Assembly: GCF_005404815.1 (NCBI RefSeq)
Contig: NZ_BJDF01000014.1
Coordinates: 26,531-90,530, forward strand
Direction of reading: 5' to 3'
DNA: 64,000 bases
Source of the DNA: Companilactobacillus huachuanensis
GTDB lineage: Bacteria > Bacillota > Bacilli > Lactobacillales > Lactobacillaceae
Shown: positions 8,668 through 16,922 of the stretch, one piece after another
How the letters are laid out: each line of letters opens with the position of its first letter
Numbering within the stretch: position 1 is the stretch's first letter
Notes under the pieces: model-generated
What the model saw: the letters and a program-made list of their open reading frames with translations, nothing else
The model's database searches: none
Told to the model about the DNA's origin: nothing
Translations under genes and position numbers: made by a program

Positions 8668-10563
8668 ATGGAAATTAAGGAATTTGATTCAGAAACTTAT
8701 GACGTCATCGTTGTAGGTGCCGGCCACGCTGGTTCTGAAGCAGCTTTGGCTGCTGCCCGAATGGGTGAAAAAACATTGCTCGTAACGATCAACTTGGATA
8801 TGGTGGCTTTCATGCCATGTAATCCTTCAGTTGGTGGACCTGCTAAAGGTATCGTTGTCCGTGAAATTGACGCTTTAGGTGGCGAAATGGGACGCAATAT
8901 TGATAAGACATACATCCAAATGCGTATGCTCAATACTGGTAAAGGCCCCGCCGTTCGTGCATTACGTGCTCAGGCTGATAAGAACATGTATCACCGTGTA
9001 ATGAAGGATGTTTTGGAAAACGAACCTAATTTAACACTTCGTCAAGGGATGGCTGAAAAGTTAATCGTTGAAGATGGTGTCTGCAAAGGTATCGTTACAG
9101 CAACTGGTGCAAAGTATCACGCTAAGTCTGTTGTACTTACTGCTGGTACTTCTTCACGAGGTAAGATCATTATTGGTGAATTGATGTATTCATCCGGTCC
9201 TAATAACAGTATTCCTTCAATCAAGCTTTCTGAAAATCTTGAAGAGAATGGTTTCAAGTTAACTCGTTTTAAGACAGGGACACCTCCACGTGTTAATAAA
9301 AATACAATCAACTTTGATGAAACAATTGAACAACCTGGCGATAAAGAACCAAACCATTTCTCATTTGAGACGCCAGATTCTAGTTATCTTCAACACCAAG
9401 TTTCTTGTTGGATGACTTATACAAATGCTGAAACACATAAGATCATTCGTGAAAATCTTGACCGTGCTCCAATGTTCTCTGGTGTAATTAAAGGTGTTGG
9501 ACCAAGATATTGTCCTTCAATCGAAGACAAAATCGTTCGTTTTGCTGACAAGCCAAGGCACCAAATTTTCCTTGAACCAGAAGGTAGAGATACCCAAGAA
9601 TATTATGTTGGAGACTTCTCAACATCAATGCCAGAAGAGATTCAATTGAAGATGGTACATTCAGTTGCTGGACTAGAAAATGCTAAGTTGATGCGTCCCG
9701 GCTACGCAATTGAATATGACGTCATTGAACCATGGCAATTGAAGTTGAATTTGGAAACAAAGGTCGTTAAGAATCTCTTTACAGCTGGTCAAATGAACGG
9801 AACATCAGGTTACGAGGAAGCTGCCGGACAAGGTCTGATGGCAGGAATCAACGCAGCGTTACGTGCCCAAGGAAAAGATCCATTTATCTTGCGCCGTGAT
9901 GAAGCTTATATCGGTGTTTTGATTGATGACTTGGTAACAAAAGGAACTAATGAACCATATCGTCTGTTAACAAGTCGTGCTGAGTATCGTTTGATCTTGC
10001 GTCATGATAACGCTGATTTGCGATTGACAGACTACGGTTATAAGTTAGGTATGATCAGCGACAAGCGTTATGACGGCTTCAAAATTAAACGAACAACTAT
10101 TGAAATGGAGCTTAATCGTTTAGCACATAAGATGATCACACCAAAACAGGCCTTACCATTCTTGAAGGCACATGATTTGAAACCATTGAAAGATGGAATT
10201 TTGGCTGACCACTTCTTGAGAAGACCAGAAGTACACTATTCAGATATTATTGACATGGTTGGTGAAGCCGATTTTCCAGTCGATAATCGAGTATCTGAAC
10301 AAGTTGAAATTGCAACTAAGTACGATGGTTATATCAAGAAAGAACAGATGCGTATCGAGCGATTGAAGAAGATGGAATCAAAGAAGATCCCTGATCGCAT
10401 TGATTATACAAAGATTGAAAGCTTGGCTACTGAGGCCGTTCAAAAACTCAGCAAAATCAATCCTGAAACAATTGCTCAAGCAAGCCGAATCAGTGGAGTT
10501 AATCCAGCTGACGTTGGAATTTTGAGTGTTTATATTGAACAAGGAAAGATTGCAAAGAAGTAG
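8668..10563 (+). CDS. mnmG: tRNA uridine-5-carboxymethylaminomethyl modification enzyme MnmG (GidA)
   Basis: FAD- and NADH-dependent partner of MnmE in wobble-uridine modification. It has 631 residues. The FAD-binding [17 protein letters not shown] is near residue 17, the MnmG signature [17 protein letters not shown] follows, and the helical C-terminal domain ends [28 protein letters not shown] lies upstream of the ATG. rsmG, often the next gene in Firmicutes, is not present here. Confidence 0.97.
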   Translation: MEIKEFDSETYDVIVVGAGHAGSEAALAAARMGEKTLLVTINLDMVAFMPCNPSVGGPAKGIVVREIDALGGEMGRNIDKTYIQMRMLNTGKGPAVRALRAQADKNMYHRVMKDVLENEPNLTLRQGMAEKLIVEDGVCKGIVTATGAKYHAKSVVLTAGTSSRGKIIIGELMYSSGPNNSIPSIKLSENLEENGFKLTRFKTGTPPRVNKNTINFDETIEQPGDKEPNHFSFETPDSSYLQHQVSCWMTYTNAETHKIIRENLDRAPMFSGVIKGVGPRYCPSIEDKIVRFADKPRHQIFLEPEGRDTQEYYVGDFSTSMPEEIQLKMVHSVAGLENAKLMRPGYAIEYDVIEPWQLKLNLETKVVKNLFTAGQMNGTSGYEEAAGQGLMAGINAALRAQGKDPFILRRDEAYIGVLIDDLVTKGTNEPYRLLTSRAEYRLILRHDNADLRLTDYGYKLGMISDKRYDGFKIKRTTIEMELNRLAHKMITPKQALPFLKAHDLKPLKDGILADHFLRRPEVHYSDIIDMVGEADFPVDNRVSEQVEIATKYDGYIKKEQMRIERLKKMESKKIPDRIDYTKIESLATEAVQKLSKINPETIAQASRISGVNPADVGILSVYIEQGKIAKK

Positions 10564-10571
10564 AGAGTGGA

Positions 10572-10674
10572 GACAGGGCGGTCAGCTCCCGAGCATTTTC
10601 GTAGATTTGTGAATTGCACGCCGAATTTGCGGGCGATTTACAAATCTATGAAAAGCGGAAGGAGTTGCCCTGTC
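10572..10674. repeat. Long imperfect hairpin unlike the main repeat
   Basis: A 103-base inverted repeat just after mnmG. GACAGGGC (10572-10579) pairs with GCCCTGTC (10667-10674), AGCTCC with GGAGTT, and TTTTCGTAGATTTGT with ACAAATCTATGAAAA. No T-tract follows, so it is not a plain terminator. I found no second full copy in the window and it does not match the dispersed core. Confidence 0.6.
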
Positions 10675-10705
10675 GGAACTCGTTTTAGAGCCACTGAATA
10701 TATAA

Positions 10706-11027
10706 TTAAAGGTTGAATTTAGTTAAGCATGCCGTTTCCAGAATTGAGAGTATTCATTTACTGCGCGGAACGGTCCGAGCCAAAGTACGGTCTCGAGCCT
10801 CGGTTGAGGCCCCGCAAAATCCGCGAGTCTTCAACACCCCAGGTGATGTAAGCTAAAGTCCTAATGCCACTCTCGCTGCAATTGAATACTCTCAGCTCTT
10901 CCAACTAGTTTGCTTTTTATAGCGGGAACAGTAAAATGAAAATTTCTGATTATTTAAATAAATTAGCTCTAGGCCTGTAACGACAATGTTATATATATAT
11001 ATTAACTTTTCAACTTTCAAACTTTGG
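10706..11027 (+). mobile_element. MITE-like element, type-1 ends with structured core (copy B)
   Basis: The left end TTAAAGGTTGAA and the right end TTCAACTTTCAAACTTTGG are degenerate versions of the type-1 inverted repeat. The core is at about 10731-10909 with outer stem TTGAGAGTATTCA / TGAATACTCTCAG. Flanking 8-mers ATATATAA (10698-10705) and ATATAAAA (11028-11035) agree at 7 of 8 positions and are a likely target duplication. Hairpin III is decayed (GCTAAAGTCC), so this copy looks old. Confidence 0.75.
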
Positions 11028-11041
11028 ATATAAAAAATAGA

Positions 11042-11084
11042 AGGTCCGTAACCCCAGATAGAAAGAGGTTACGGATTTTTTTTC
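11042..11084 (+). terminator. Terminator downstream of copy B
   Basis: TCCGTAACC pairs with GGTTACGGA, followed by nine T. It comes after mnmG and the repeats and before the uvrA-like gene. Confidence 0.8.
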
Positions 11085-11160
11085 TAACAAATATTTTGTA
11101 TATCAATTGATAAACAAAAATCGAATTTGATTTCATCATTATAACGATGTCTTAAATTGC

Positions 11161-11223
11161 ATATAACGCCGTTATATCATCCAATTGCTAATCCCAGTAA
11201 ACTAACCTTTGCAATGTTATAAT
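11161..11223 (+). promoter_or_regulatory. Promoter and candidate operator of the uvrA-like gene
   Basis: A perfect inverted repeat, ATATAAC-GCC-GTTATAT, is at 11161-11177. An extended -10, TG-T-TATAAT, ends at 11223, 27 bases before the ATG; the -35 is weak. The inverted repeat is a candidate repressor or activator site. No dedicated regulator gene lies next to it. Confidence 0.5.
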
Positions 11224-11249
11224 CGACACATTGATTGAAAGGGGAAATT

Positions 11250-13784
11250 ATGACGATAAGACATAAAAACTACATTCCAGATGACATCGAAGTTACTGGT
11301 GCTAATGCTAATAACCTCAAGGATATTGACGTTAAAATACCATTGAATTCATTTGTAGCTATTACGGGTGTATCTGGTTCTGGAAAATCTTCTTTAGCAA
11401 TGGATACGATCTATGCTGAGGGAGCAAGAAAGTATCTCAATGCACTGTCGACGTATACACGTAGAAGAATTACGCAAGTTGGACGTTCTGACGTCAAGGA
11501 CATTAAGAATTTACCTTCAACGATTGCTTTGCGCCAAAGGCCAACTGTTCCGAGTGTACGTTCAACTGTTGGTACAATGACTGAAAGTCTAAATATTTTG
11601 AGATTGATGTTTTCGCGATTGTCATCAATAGTTTGTCCCAATGGTCACCGCTTGGATCCAACATTGAAAATTTCTGAAGTGATGGATTTACCAGCATCTG
11701 ATGAAGCAATGGGAATGATGACTTGTCCGACTTGTGGCGTTAAATTCATGGCTTTTGGTGCCGAAGATTTTGCTTTCAATTCGGACGGAGCCTGCCCAAC
11801 TTGTCAGGGGACTGGTTTCTTAAAGGATATTGAATTGTCAAAAATCATTCCAGACGAAACACTCTCAGTTGACGATGGAGCTATCAGGTCTTGGAATCTA
11901 CCAGGGCGCGCATTACAGAAGGATATCATTAAAGAATTAGGTATCAGAACTGATGTGCCATTTAAAGATTTAAATGAACATGAAAAAGATGTCATCGTTA
12001 ATGGTGAGGAATTAAAACGAGAGGTTATTGTTCCTACTAAGACTGGCCGGTCATTTAAATTGAATGCCTTGTACGAGAATGCCGTTACAGCAGTGAAAAA
12101 TAGCCTTAAAAATGCCAAAAATGAGAATGCTGTAAAACGTCTAGAGAGATTTTATTCTGTAAAAGTTTGTCCAGATTGTCAGGGAAGTCGTTTTAATCCA
12201 AAATTATTCAGCAATCAATTGGTTGGTAAAAATATTGCAGAGGTTTCTAACTTTACAATTTCTCAGTTACAAGACTTTTGTAAAGATATCATGGCCTGGT
12301 TGCCAAAAGATATGCAAGCATTAGGCAAAAATTTAACCAATGAATTATTGGATTTATTATCACCAATCGTAGACTTAGGATTGAATTATTTATCGATTTC
12401 GCGAGCCGGAAATACACTGTCGACCGGTGAACTACAACGAATTCAATTAGCTAGGACGATTCGTAATCAAATGACCGGTGTTTTATATGTCTTAGACGAA
12501 CCGAGTGTTGGATTACATGCTGCTAATGTTGAAGGCTTGATAAAAATATTGCGGGAATTGGTACGCCTCGGAAATTCATTGATAGTTGTTGACCATGACA
12601 CAAGTATCATTGCTGCCGCTGATTACGTGATTGAAATTGGCCCAGATTCTGGTGAGGACGGTGGCCGGATTATTGGTCAAGGAACCGTTGATCAAATCGA
12701 GGGTGAAAAGAATTCAGTCATTCAACCATATTTGAGTGGTCAGGCCGATATTATCAAGCACAAACCAGTTAAACCTTTTGCAAAGGGGACTATTAGTATT
12801 GCTGTTGGTGACCGTTATAATATCCACAATATGACGGCTAAGTTTAGTAAAGAATCACTCAATGTTGTTTCAGGGATGTCGGGTTCGGGAAAGACGACCT
12901 TGATTTTTGACAGTTTGTTACCAGCAATGGACGATAGAATTGCTGGTGAACCACTGCCTAGATTTGTTAAAGACGTCGATACAGCTGATATTAAAAATAT
13001 CGTAAAATTTGATTCCGTTCCGATTGGGAAGAATGTTCGTTCAACTGTTGGAACTTATACGAAAATTTTGGATCATTTACGGAAGTTGTTCTCCGAGACA
13101 CCAGCTGCAAAAGCCCAAAAATTTACACCAACGTATTTCTCATATAACAACAAACAAGGTGCCTGTCCAAATTGTGGCGGTACAGGGGTGATTACGCTGG
13201 ATATTCAGTATTTACCAGATATGGTTCAAACTTGTCCTGTATGTCACGGTGATCGCTATAAAAAGGATATTTTGGATATTAAATGGCACGATAAAAATCT
13301 TGCTGAAATTCTCGATATGTCAGTTAGAGAAGCGGCAGATTTTTTCAAAGACGAACCAAAGATTGAAAATACACTTGATGTCTTGATTGATATTGGATTG
13401 AGTTATCTAAAATTAGGAGAGAGTACTCCAACTTTGTCAGGCGGTGAAGCTCAACGAATGAAGTTGGTCACTTACATGAAACGAAGCCAAAAGAATCAAT
13501 TATTCATTTTTGACGAACCAAGTGTTGGATTACACCCTAAAGATGTTGGTGTATTACTAGATGTCTTCAATAAACTTCTGAAAAAGCATGCAACGATCAT
13601 TGTGATTGAACATGATTTGGATATTATTTCCAATGCGGATTATATCAACGATTTAGGTCCCGAGGGTGGCATAAATGGTGGTAGAATTGTTGCAACAGGT
13701 ACTCCGAAAGCGATTGCAGATAATCCTGCTAGTTTAACCGGCAAGTATCTTAAAGAACATCTCCAATTGTTCGACGAATATTAA
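11250..13784 (+). CDS. UvrA-like ABC-type ATPase (UvrA2 class)
   Basis: Tandem ABC ATPase of the UvrA superfamily. It has 844 residues against about 940-950 for housekeeping UvrA, which suits the UvrA2 class lacking the UvrB-binding insert. First cassette: Walker A GVSGSGKSS, signature LSTGELQR, Walker B VLDEPSVGLH. Second cassette: GMSGSGKTT, LSGGEAQR, FDEPSVGLH. Zinc-finger CPxC pairs are present (CPTCGVKF, CPNCGGTG, CPVCHGDRY). The start is the ATG at 11250 with GAAAGGGG upstream. Known UvrA2 proteins serve drug or DNA-damage tolerance; the substrate here is unknown. Confidence 0.85.
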   Translation: MTIRHKNYIPDDIEVTGANANNLKDIDVKIPLNSFVAITGVSGSGKSSLAMDTIYAEGARKYLNALSTYTRRRITQVGRSDVKDIKNLPSTIALRQRPTVPSVRSTVGTMTESLNILRLMFSRLSSIVCPNGHRLDPTLKISEVMDLPASDEAMGMMTCPTCGVKFMAFGAEDFAFNSDGACPTCQGTGFLKDIELSKIIPDETLSVDDGAIRSWNLPGRALQKDIIKELGIRTDVPFKDLNEHEKDVIVNGEELKREVIVPTKTGRSFKLNALYENAVTAVKNSLKNAKNENAVKRLERFYSVKVCPDCQGSRFNPKLFSNQLVGKNIAEVSNFTISQLQDFCKDIMAWLPKDMQALGKNLTNELLDLLSPIVDLGLNYLSISRAGNTLSTGELQRIQLARTIRNQMTGVLYVLDEPSVGLHAANVEGLIKILRELVRLGNSLIVVDHDTSIIAAADYVIEIGPDSGEDGGRIIGQGTVDQIEGEKNSVIQPYLSGQADIIKHKPVKPFAKGTISIAVGDRYNIHNMTAKFSKESLNVVSGMSGSGKTTLIFDSLLPAMDDRIAGEPLPRFVKDVDTADIKNIVKFDSVPIGKNVRSTVGTYTKILDHLRKLFSETPAAKAQKFTPTYFSYNNKQGACPNCGGTGVITLDIQYLPDMVQTCPVCHGDRYKKDILDIKWHDKNLAEILDMSVREAADFFKDEPKIENTLDVLIDIGLSYLKLGESTPTLSGGEAQRMKLVTYMKRSQKNQLFIFDEPSVGLHPKDVGVLLDVFNKLLKKHATIIVIEHDLDIISNADYINDLGPEGGINGGRIVATGTPKAIADNPASLTGKYLKEHLQLFDEY

Positions 13785-13799
13785 ACTTGAGGTGAGACT

Positions 13800-14708
13800 A
13801 TGGAAAAAATTGGTGTGATTGGTCTAGGGAATATTGCGCAAAAGGCATATTTACCCGTTATGGCAACACTACAAGATGAGTATGAGTGGCATTTAACGAC
13901 CAGAAATGAAGCTAAGGGAGAAATGCTTGAACAGAAATATGGATTCAATCATTTTCACCAAACTTTGGATGAATTGATTGCTGAAAAACCATTGGCAGTT
14001 TTCGTACATACGCCAACAGCAACACATTTTGAAATTATTAAACAGCTATTAAATACAGGTATCAATGTTTATGTTGATAAGCCAATTTCTGAAGATTTGA
14101 ATGAGGTTGAGGCTTTATATAAATTGGCAGCTGACAAAAAACTCTTGTTAACGTGTGGATTTAATCGACGCTTTGTACCGTTTAATCAGGAGCTGAAACG
14201 AATTCCCGATAAACAGACTATTGTCTCGGAAAAAATTCGTGACAATGCTGTTCAACCAACTAAATTTGCCATATATGATTTGATGATTCATTCAGTCGAT
14301 ACTGCAGTGTATCTGATGGATGAGAAAATTAAGCATGTAAATAACTTTTTAGTTACGAAAAATGGTAATTTGGAACAAGGATACATAACTTTGCAAGGTG
14401 CTACGAGCCAAGTACAAGTTATAACTAATATGGTTGGAGGCAGCAATCTGGAACTTTCAACAGTTCAAGGTGCACAGGCACGTCAGGTTGTAACTAACTT
14501 GAGTTTATTACAAACATATCAAACTGGAAAAGTAACACAAGAATCACGTCCAGATTGGGAAAATACACTAGTAACAAGAGGCTTCGACCCCATCATTAAA
14601 GCTTTTCTGGATGCTGTTTCACATGGAACAGCTAATCCAATCAGTCCAGAGTCAGCCGTTTTAAGTCATAAGTTATGTAATGATCTTGTAAATTCTTTAC
14701 AAAGATAG
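13800..14708 (+). CDS. Gfo/Idh/MocA-family NAD(P)-dependent oxidoreductase
   Basis: A 302-residue dehydrogenase with an N-terminal Rossmann motif IGVIGLGNIAQKA and the family's VDKP sequence (usually EKP) near residue 97, followed by the C-terminal substrate domain. It lies 15 bases after the uvrA-like gene with AGGTGAG upstream, so the two probably form an operon. The substrate (a sugar or cyclitol in most relatives) cannot be inferred. A parS-like site lies inside its 3' end. Confidence 0.85.
   Translation: MEKIGVIGLGNIAQKAYLPVMATLQDEYEWHLTTRNEAKGEMLEQKYGFNHFHQTLDELIAEKPLAVFVHTPTATHFEIIKQLLNTGINVYVDKPISEDLNEVEALYKLAADKKLLLTCGFNRRFVPFNQELKRIPDKQTIVSEKIRDNAVQPTKFAIYDLMIHSVDTAVYLMDEKIKHVNNFLVTKNGNLEQGYITLQGATSQVQVITNMVGGSNLELSTVQGAQARQVVTNLSLLQTYQTGKVTQESRPDWENTLVTRGFDPIIKAFLDAVSHGTANPISPESAVLSHKLCNDLVNSLQR
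14615..14630. promoter_or_regulatory. parS-like ParB-binding site 1
   Basis: TGTTTCACATGGAACA differs at one position from the relaxed parS consensus TGTTNCACGTGNAACA. It lies inside the oxidoreductase gene, about 10 kb from oriC. The exact reverse complement recurs at 14763-14778. Confidence 0.6.
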
Positions 14709-14762
14709 TCAAGTGGAACGTACCACAATATATTGTGACGAACGTCTGTTTTTTATACAATA

Positions 14763-14778
14763 TGTTCCATGTGAAACA
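14763..14778. promoter_or_regulatory. parS-like ParB-binding site 2
   Basis: TGTTCCATGTGAAACA is the exact reverse complement of the 16-mer at 14615-14630. The sequences around the two sites differ, so only the 16-mer is conserved. That is what a protein-binding site, not a duplication, would leave. It lies between the oxidoreductase gene and its terminator. Confidence 0.65.
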
Positions 14779-14793
14779 ATTGAAGTGAAAAAG

Positions 14794-14822
14794 ACTGAAA
14801 CCATTATGGTTTCAGTTTTTTT
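14794..14822 (+). terminator. Terminator after the uvrA-like/oxidoreductase pair
   Basis: Perfect stem ACTGAAACC / GGTTTCAGT with an ATTAT loop, followed by T-rich sequence. Confidence 0.88.
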
Positions 14823-14867
14823 ATATTTAATGATTGACTTATAACCATCATTCGTGCAATACTACAT

Positions 14868-14979
14868 AACGGTGCCAAACCGAGGTAAGGGTAGACGGTT
14901 GGCGTGAAAGCGTTTGGAAAACCTTGTCGCACCTTACCACTGGAGAAATCTACAGATGTGTAGATTTCTCCTTTTTTTT
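14868..14979 (+). ncRNA. Candidate small RNA 1 with pseudoknot potential
   Basis: Free-standing unit in the 800-base gap before the CLC gene. Promoter: -35 TTGACT (14834-14839), 18-base spacer, extended -10 TG-C-AATACT (14855-14863). Terminator: perfect GGAGAAATCTAC / GTAGATTTCTCC stem plus eight T (14942-14979). In between, GCCAAACCG (14874-14882) can pair with CGGTTGGC (14896-14903), and GGTAAGG (14884-14890) with CCTTACC (14932-14938). These are interleaved and so pseudoknot-like. GGTGC/GCACC and CCAAAC/GTTTGG are alternatives. No open reading frame. I do not recognise the family. Confidence 0.6.
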
Positions 14980-15029
14980 GTCTAAAATTTAACCTACAAA
15001 AGTATGTAATAAAGCGTTATAGTAGACAT

Positions 15030-15142
15030 ATAAATGCTACGTCATTTATTGGACTTCGAGTCCGTGTGCACGAAAGTGCAATAAGTCTTATTCTTAGAAT
15101 AAGCATTCAGTCACATCTCTTAGGGGATGGGGCTGTTTTTTT
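15030..15142 (+). ncRNA. Candidate small RNA 2 with three-way junction
   Basis: Follows RNA 1 on the same strand. A -10 TATAGT is at 15018-15023; the -35 is weak. TTATTG (15046-15051) pairs with CAATAA (15079-15084), enclosing GGACTtcgAGTCC and TGCACgaaaGTGCA. A third hairpin CTTATTCttaGAATAAG (15087-15103) follows, then a terminator CAGTC...GGCTG with a CATC/GATG inner stem and a T-tract to 15142. A type-1 repeat element has inserted directly into the end of the T-tract. The family is not recognised. It could instead have been the leader of the CLC gene before that insertion. Confidence 0.55.
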
Positions 15143-15147
15143 ATTTA

Positions 15148-15421
15148 CTAAAGGTTGAAAGTTTGATGCATGATGCCGTTTCCAGAGCTGAAAGTATTCA
15201 TATGTTGCGCGGTACGATTCGAGCCGAAAATCGATCTCGGATCTTAGTTTGTTTGAGAGTAAAGTTCTAACGTCACTTTCGTGGCAAATGAATACCTTCA
15301 GCTCTTCCAACTAGTTTTTTAATAATAAGAATGTCCAAGTGTAATTTTTTGCTATTTAAATAAATTGAATTTAGGACTGTCACAGCAATGGTTAGATTAA
15401 TTTTTCACCTTTCAACCTGTG
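15148..15421 (+). mobile_element. MITE-like element, type-1 ends with shortened core (copy C)
   Basis: Left end CTAAAGGTTGAAAG, right end CACCTTTCAACC. The core at 15175-15315 lacks hairpin II, and its outer stem reads AGAGCTGAAAGTATTCAT / ATGAATACCTTCAGCTCT. The flanking 8-mers TTTATTTA (15140-15147) and GTTATTTA (15422-15429) match at 7 of 8 positions. The left copy is the end of the small-RNA-2 terminator T-tract. Confidence 0.8.
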
Positions 15422-15507
15422 GTTATTTATCTGAAAGTTGAAAGGTGGATAATTGATATATTCACTATTGTTGCAAATATGGATGTCATTTATTTACGCA
15501 AGAAAGG

Positions 15508-16710
15508 GTGAGTGATATTAAAAAAGTTGCGCTTGTGATTTATGGATTTTTATTGAGTGCGATTATTGGTGTAATTGCTGGTCTTTTTCTGATTTTGGAA
15601 GGAATTACTTCGGAGGCAGTTTGGTCGAGTAATAACCGATTAGTTGAAGCCGTATTGGTAATTATCGGTAGTTTAATACTTTACCTTTTATTAAATCGTT
15701 GGCCTAATTTACCTAAAACATCACAAGATTCTCTGCGGGAATTAAAACTTAACAAAACAATTGATTATCATGATGTCTTTTTGAACCTGCTAATAACGTT
15801 AATTATTCTTAGTTTTGGAGCGGGTGTCGGACCGGAAGCAGCATTGTTGAGTGCCATTATTTCCTTATCAATATGGCAGGCTGATAAAGTACGGTACTTA
15901 TATTTTGAATACGATAAATTAAAAAAATTACCATTACATGAAACATTAAAACGCTTGTTTGATCCTTTCAAATTTCAGCAAAAATACGTCGGCGCTACCG
16001 CGCCTAAAATACCATCAATCATCAAACAAAAACGAATTCTTTATCCAGTATTTATCATCAATGGAATTTTAGCCTTTACATTGTTAATTCGCCAAACAGA
16101 TCAACCGTCATTCATCATAAAATTGGGCGAATCAAATTGGCATCCTGTGGATATCTGGATATTGCCGATTTTAATGATTGTGGGGATAATTTTTGGAAAA
16201 AGCTGTAAACTGTTCTACAAAGTTTTCCACATGTGGATAAATAGAATGAATTTACCGTTGCTTTTAAAGGTATCGATGGGAGCAATTGCAATCATCTTGA
16301 TTTCTTATTTGGCACCGGATTTATTATTTTCAGGCCAGCATAGTTTGAATTTGTTAATTGGAAATTGGGCTAATAAGTCACCATTATTTTTGATGGTGAT
16401 GGGAATTTTAAAATTACTTTTCTTAGCATGGTGTCTTAATTTCAATTGGCGTGGGGGACATATTTTTCCGATAACCTTTGCCGCAATGATTGAAGGTTTT
16501 GCAATCGCACAATTATTGCCAGGTTATGATCAGTTGTTCATTGTAGCTATTGTCGCAACAACCATTATGAGTGAATTAATTTCTCCTGTTGTTGCGGGAA
16601 TTTTCATTATGCTATTTTTCCCTTTGAAATTAACACCAATAATTATTCTGGTAGCAATATTAATGTATTTGAAAAACAAAATTGGGTTCAAAAAAACTGC
16701 TAATTCATAA
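15508..16710 (+). CDS. CLC-family chloride channel/antiporter-like membrane protein
   Basis: A 400-residue protein with about ten hydrophobic segments. CLC hallmarks are GAGVGPEAALLS (about 104-115), matching the GxxGP ion-binding loop, and WRGGHIFPITFAAMIEG, matching the GxFxP loop. The glutamate that normally precedes GP (GREGP) is Val here, with a Glu after GP. That puts it in the divergent GPEA branch, where transport mode is uncertain. The GTG at 15508 sits directly on the AGAAAGGGTGAG ribosome site; an ATT at 15517 would have normal spacing, so the true start may be nine bases downstream. Confidence 0.75.
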   Translation: MSDIKKVALVIYGFLLSAIIGVIAGLFLILEGITSEAVWSSNNRLVEAVLVIIGSLILYLLLNRWPNLPKTSQDSLRELKLNKTIDYHDVFLNLLITLIILSFGAGVGPEAALLSAIISLSIWQADKVRYLYFEYDKLKKLPLHETLKRLFDPFKFQQKYVGATAPKIPSIIKQKRILYPVFIINGILAFTLLIRQTDQPSFIIKLGESNWHPVDIWILPILMIVGIIFGKSCKLFYKVFHMWINRMNLPLLLKVSMGAIAIILISYLAPDLLFSGQHSLNLLIGNWANKSPLFLMVMGILKLLFLAWCLNFNWRGGHIFPITFAAMIEGFAIAQLLPGYDQLFIVAIVATTIMSELISPVVAGIFIMLFFPLKLTPIIILVAILMYLKNKIGFKKTANS

Positions 16711-16729
16711 ATGATCAGCAGTTTTTTTT
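16692..16729 (+). terminator. Terminator of the CLC gene
   Basis: AACTGCT / AGCAGTT stem followed by eight T, overlapping the last codons. The left target repeat of copy D begins at the base after the T-tract. Confidence 0.8.
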
Positions 16730-16737
16730 ATGAATAT

Positions 16738-16915
16738 CTAAAGGTCGAAGGTTTAATTAAGTATGTCGTTTACAGAGCTGAGAGTATTCATTTGTTGTTC
16801 TTTTTAATGAAAGGAATAATAAAACAATAAAACAAAACTCCTGATTATTTAAATAAATTAACTCTAGGTCAGTAACAACAATGGTTATATTAGTTTTTCA
16901 CCTTTCGACCTTTAG
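16738..16915 (+). mobile_element. MITE-like element, type-1 ends, core mostly deleted (copy D)
   Basis: Clean ends CTAAAGGTCGAAGG and CCTTTCGACCTTTAG. They are flanked by a perfect 8-bp direct repeat ATGAATAT at 16730-16737 and 16916-16923, the best target duplication in the window. The core keeps only its left outer strand (CAGAGCTGAGAGTATTCATT) before the deletion. The right repeat shares its last base with the stop codon of the minus-strand lipoprotein gene. Confidence 0.88.
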
Positions 16916-16922
16916 ATGAATA

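Noticed and set aside
14724..14737. 14-base palindrome CACAATATATTGTG after the oxidoreductase gene
   Set aside because: Perfect but AT-rich, with no promoter next to it and no second copy found; too weak to call an operator.
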